DNA from: Atribacterota bacterium
Lineage (GTDB): Bacteria; Atribacterota; Phoenicimicrobiia; Phoenicimicrobiales; Stramentimicrobiaceae
Assembly: GCA_028696495.1 (NCBI GenBank)
Contig: JAQVGY010000031.1
Location: 1-9,203, forward strand
Direction: 5' to 3'
Length of the DNA stretch: 9,203 nucleotides
Numbering within the stretch: position 1 is the stretch's first letter; each line of letters starts with the position of its first letter. Below, one piece after another: positions 8,019 through 9,203 of this stretch. The notes below the pieces were generated by a model. That model was given only the letters and a program-made list of their open reading frames with translations, was not told where the DNA came from and ran no database searches. Position numbers and translations under genes: made by a program.

Positions 8019-8052
8019 CACTTTACCACTTTCCTCCACTTTCCTCCACTTT
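8018..8052 (-). promoter_or_regulatory. tandem MraZ-type boxes overlapping the mraZ ribosome binding site
   Basis: The minus strand has three perfect AAAGTGG boxes at 8046-8052, 8036-8042 and 8026-8032, exactly 10 bp apart with AGG as both 3-nt spacers. A fourth, AAAGTGA at 8018-8024, follows after 8 bp and touches the ATG. This matches the AAAGTG(T/G) boxes with 3-nt spacers described as MraZ sites in Mollicutes, and the 10-bp phasing known for E. coli MraZ sites. The two AGG spacers also create two GGAGG sequences, one of which (8033-8037) is the likely SD of mraZ. Bound MraZ would therefore lie just downstream of the likely transcription start and across the initiation region. Autoregulation is inferred from the known family behaviour. 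Confidence 0.75.
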
Positions 8053-8059
8053 TGAACTC

Positions 8060-8065
8060 AGTATA
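8060..8065 (-). promoter_or_regulatory. candidate -10 element of the mraZ/dcw promoter
   Basis: TATACT on the minus strand matches TATAAT at five of six positions. It would place the transcription start at about 8052-8054, at the edge of the first MraZ box. No good -35 is seen at 16-18 nt; that position falls in a run of nine T. Long A and T tracts upstream could act as an UP-like or bent element. Confidence 0.45.
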
Positions 8066-8178
8066 CTACATTTTTCAAAAAAAAACATCTTTTTTTAAAA
8101 AATTTAAAAATTTTTAGATTATTGGAAAATAAAAAGGAATTAATTATTTGATAATGAGAAACAGGGGAGGGGTAAAGA
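8066..8178. other. AT-rich noncoding stretch upstream of mraZ
   Basis: This part of the gap between mraZ and rnpB has no credible reading frame. It holds phased A and T tracts at about 8070-8120, including runs of 7 to 9 identical bases and an AAAAATTTTT-type palindrome. They are probably intrinsically curved DNA upstream of the mraZ promoter. The remainder, including a purine-rich GGGGAGGGG at 8164-8172, shows nothing I recognise. Confidence 0.4.
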
Positions 8179-8206
8179 AATATAAAGAAGGCTATTTTTA
8201 TTGCAA
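8179..8206 (-). promoter_or_regulatory. candidate distal promoter for the dcw cluster
   Basis: The minus strand reads TTGCAA (8201-8206), a 16-nt spacer, then TATATT (8179-8184), matching consensus at four and five positions. The -35 lies just after the T-run of the rnpB terminator, so it would start a fresh transcript with a leader of about 150 nt before mraZ. Chance matches are common in DNA this AT-rich. Confidence 0.3.
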
Positions 8207-8252
8207 AATAAAAAACACCCATACTATGTGTGATGGATGATGATATGGGTGT
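8204..8252 (-). terminator. Rho-independent terminator of rnpB
   Basis: A perfect 9-bp stem, ACACCCATA (8215-8223) with TATGGGTGT (8244-8252), encloses a 20-nt loop. On the minus strand it is followed by TTTTTTATTTT. It lies about 35 nt past the 3' end of rnpB and separates that gene from mraZ. On the plus strand no T-run follows, so it acts in the rnpB direction. Confidence 0.8.
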
Positions 8253-8285
8253 ACAAAAAATATAAAACTATCTGAATAAGTTTAA

Positions 8286-8649
8286 GTTGGCAAGTAAATC
8301 ATAAGCCGAGTTCTGTCACTGTATTTACCATAAGGTAAAACAGTGTGGTAATCATCTATCTGGGATATAAGTTACCTTATACCTCTAGCGATCTACCCGA
8401 AAACTATAGCGGGCCACTATCTGTTTTCTTCTTGATCTTGCTCCGAATGGGGTTTGCTAAGCTTATTGGTCACCCAATAACTGGTAGGCTCTTACCCTGC
8501 CTTTTCACCATTACCAGTAAAACTGGCTGTCTCTTTTCTGCAGCACTTTCCTGGGGTCACCCCCACTGGGTATTACCCAGCATTCTGCCCTGTGGAGCTC
8601 GGACTTTCCTCGGGTTTTAAACCCGCGATTACCCGATTTACTTACCAAC
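8286..8649 (-). ncRNA. rnpB: RNase P RNA, bacterial type A
   Basis: Catalytic RNA of ribonuclease P, which removes 5' leaders from pre-tRNA. The universal core is clear on the minus strand: GAGGAAAGTCCGAGCTC (8595-8611) and the 3' partner ACAGAACTCGGCTTA (8302-8316) form P4, with a covarying A-U where E. coli has G-C. P1 is a 15-bp pairing of 8635-8649 with 8286-8300 and sets the ends. P2 pairs 8627-8633 with 8347-8353. P16 (8399-8404/8423-8428) and P17 (8406-8409/8417-8420) are present, and the GCCC in L17 can pair with GGGC to form P6, which makes it type A. The GGU of L15 that pairs with tRNA 3'-CCA is kept (8395-8397). P3 is only a small hairpin (8611-8625), and a P19-like hairpin sits at 8317-8345. 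Total about 364 nt. No clear promoter was identified. Confidence 0.97.
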
Positions 8650-8674
8650 ATTCATAAAGGGAAATTCATAAAGG
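8650..8674. repeat. 11-bp direct repeat at the 5' end of rnpB
   Basis: ATTCATAAAGG occurs at 8650-8660 and again at 8664-8674, immediately outside the P1 helix of rnpB. On the minus strand each copy holds TATGAA, a weak -10-like hexamer. The repeat may be a promoter duplication or slippage product; its role is unknown. Confidence 0.5.
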
Positions 8675-8889
8675 AGAATACTTCCCCCCTTTAGAACCCC
8701 TTAAATACTTAAATATAATCTTTTTTTAAAGTATGCCTATTTATCTTTGTTTTATTTATCCTTAGAGTTATACTCGCAGGTGAGATATATTATATCCTAA
8801 CGTATACCGAAAAAACTGTTTAATCAACACATAGTTAACACTTTTGATTCAGGGCATAGGTTAGCATACTGTGTATACCAACTATTTCT

Positions 8890-8933
8890 CTTGTCATTGC
8901 GAGACATGCTGGAAGCATGTCGTGGCAATCTCA
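8890..8933. repeat. REP/MITE-like palindromic repeat (TCATTGCGAG...GTGGCAATCTC type)
   Basis: An inverted repeat with a perfect 8-bp stem, GACATGCT (8903-8910) and AGCATGTC (8914-8921), closes on a GGA loop. Outside a GA/GTG internal loop it continues as ATTGC (8896-8900) with GCAAT (8925-8929). The outer parts, TCATTGCGAG and GTGGCAATCTC, are a pairing I recognise from dispersed intergenic hairpins in many uncultured and anaerobic bacteria, where the inner stem varies. It lies in the noncoding gap, as such elements do. No flanking target duplication is obvious. Whether it is mobile or structural is unknown. Confidence 0.6.
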
Positions 8934-9005
8934 TACATTTATACCCACAATCTTTGTCTTTCTATTTTTACTAAAAACCAAAACTTTATACTCTATCGAC
9001 TAAAC

Positions 9006-9021
9006 ACCAACGACCAACGAC
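9006..9021. repeat. short tandem repeat, ACCAACG twice
   Basis: ACCAACG is repeated exactly (9006-9012, 9013-9019) and followed by AC. CGACTA occurs on either side, at 8997-9002 and 9018-9023. It is a low-complexity intergenic minisatellite remnant of unknown role. Confidence 0.45.
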
Positions 9022-9053
9022 TATTCTTACAATATCATTCATTTGCTTCCATA

Positions 9054-9089
9054 TAAAAGCCATAATTAATTATAACAAGTAACATGGCT
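9054..9089 (-). terminator. weak candidate terminator after the zinc-ribbon gene
   Basis: The minus strand can form a 6-bp stem, AGCCAT (9084-9089) with ATGGCT (9058-9063), around a 20-nt AT-rich loop, followed by TTTTAT. It starts about 10 nt after the stop codon, which is where a terminator is expected. The stem is short and the T-run is only four bases, so it is uncertain. Confidence 0.35.
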
Positions 9090-9098
9090 ATCAAATAT

Positions 9099-9203
9099 TT
9101 ACGTTATATCTTTCCAGACCAATATTCTATTACAATTGGGACAAAATATCAAGCAATCATCCTTTTGCAGATGGTAAATAATATCGCTGGGAAGCGAAAG
9201 ATT
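9099..9203 (-). CDS. C4-type zinc-ribbon protein (COG1579-like), C-terminal end only
   Basis: Only the last 34 codons and the TAA stop are inside the window; the gene enters from the right edge. The tail begins NLSLPSDIIYHLQKDD and contains CPNCNRILVW (21-30). This is the ending of COG1579-type proteins, a long coiled coil followed by a four-cysteine zinc ribbon in which a CxxC pair is followed by about 20 residues and then CPxCxRIL. Here the second CxxC is visible, and the first pair would lie just beyond the edge. The function of the family is poorly defined; nucleic-acid association has been proposed from the fold. In several bacterial groups this gene lies next to rnpB, often after a Nif3-like gene, which agrees with its place here. 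The call rests on a short fragment. Confidence 0.75.
   Translation of the reverse strand, partial: NLSLPSDIIYHLQKDDCLIFCPNCNRILVWKDIT

Larger units (their letters stand above)
8675..9053. other. noncoding region between the zinc-ribbon gene and rnpB
   Basis: Stop codons interrupt all frames and no protein-like reading frame is seen. It should contain the rnpB promoter. Minus-strand hexamers TATAAT at 8789-8794 and TATATT at 8712-8717 are possible -10 elements, but neither has a convincing -35. GATATA-T-TATATC at 8784-8796 is a short AT palindrome over the first of these. The stretch also contains a hairpin repeat at 8890-8933 and a short tandem repeat near 9006, listed separately. Nothing else is recognised. 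Confidence 0.5.

Noticed and set aside
8037..8039. Upstream GTG as the mraZ start
   Set aside because: It adds seven residues not typical of MraZ, and its nearest GGAGG is only 3 nt away; the family normally starts at the MFLGQYEHSLD methionine.
8432..8460. Apparent loss of the CCA-binding GGU motif in rnpB, where the RNA reads AGCAAACCCC
   Set aside because: By alignment to E. coli numbering this segment corresponds to about nt 229-240, not to L15. The true L15 motif, in CGGGTAG near 8393-8399, is intact.
8345..8620. Plus-strand open frame of 91 codons
   Set aside because: It lies entirely within rnpB on the opposite strand; the RNA core motifs explain the sequence and the translation resembles no protein.
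8784..8796. GATATA-T-TATATC palindrome as an operator
   Set aside because: A purely AT palindrome in AT-rich DNA is expected by chance and no second copy is seen.
8871..9056. Plus-strand open frame of 61 codons
   Set aside because: It runs through the palindromic repeat and low-complexity DNA, lacks an SD, and has no protein-like composition.
9084..9203. Plus-strand frame starting MAIKYLRYIF and open to the right edge
   Set aside because: It is antisense to the zinc-ribbon gene end, lacks an SD, and its translation has no recognisable motif, whereas the minus strand has a clear CPxC ending.
1..9203. CRISPR array, tRNA genes, insertion sequences, prophage or defence genes
   Set aside because: No regularly spaced repeats, tRNA-like cloverleaf, transposase or phage-like reading frame was found by inspection on either strand.

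Overview
The window is the front part of a division and cell wall (dcw) cluster, read entirely from the minus strand, with the RNase P RNA gene and the tail of a zinc-ribbon protein gene upstream of it. In transcription order, right to left: the end of a COG1579-type zinc-ribbon gene, a repeat-bearing intergenic stretch, rnpB with its terminator, an AT-rich control region, then mraZ, rsmH, ftsL, ftsI, murE, murF, mraY and the start of ftsW, which runs off the left edge. No credible plus-strand gene was found.

The organism is an AT-rich bacterium making meso-diaminopimelate-type peptidoglycan (MurE has the DNPR signature) and carrying an ancestral type A RNase P RNA. Low G+C, short SD-led genes, the dcw order and a TCATTGCGAG...GTGGCAATCTC hairpin repeat would fit an uncultured anaerobe, for example Atribacterota or a Clostridia-like lineage. 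That placement is a guess; nothing here proves a phylum.

Layout: 1-473 ftsW (5' part); 519-8018 seven tightly packed genes, several overlapping by 1 to 8 bp or abutting, with one larger gap of 83 bp before murE; 8018-8206 regulatory region with tandem MraZ-type boxes over the ribosome binding site of mraZ and candidate promoters; 8204-8252 terminator of rnpB; 8286-8649 rnpB; 8650-9098 noncoding, with short repeats; 9099-9203 end of the zinc-ribbon gene.

The genes form one pathway. MurE and MurF finish the UDP-MurNAc-pentapeptide, MraY loads it onto undecaprenyl phosphate to give lipid I, and FtsW (glycosyltransferase) with FtsI (transpeptidase) polymerise and cross-link septal peptidoglycan, with FtsL as part of the divisome core. 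RsmH methylates 16S rRNA, and MraZ is the cluster's transcription regulator. murD, usually between mraY and ftsW, is missing from that slot.

This is mostly a conserved housekeeping region; I see no new defence, mobile or biosynthetic system. The points most worth a second look are the perfect 10-bp-phased MraZ box array overlapping the mraZ Shine-Dalgarno sequence, the reduced P3 and added P19 helices in rnpB, the dispersed-repeat hairpin, and a few unusual residues in MurE and MurF.
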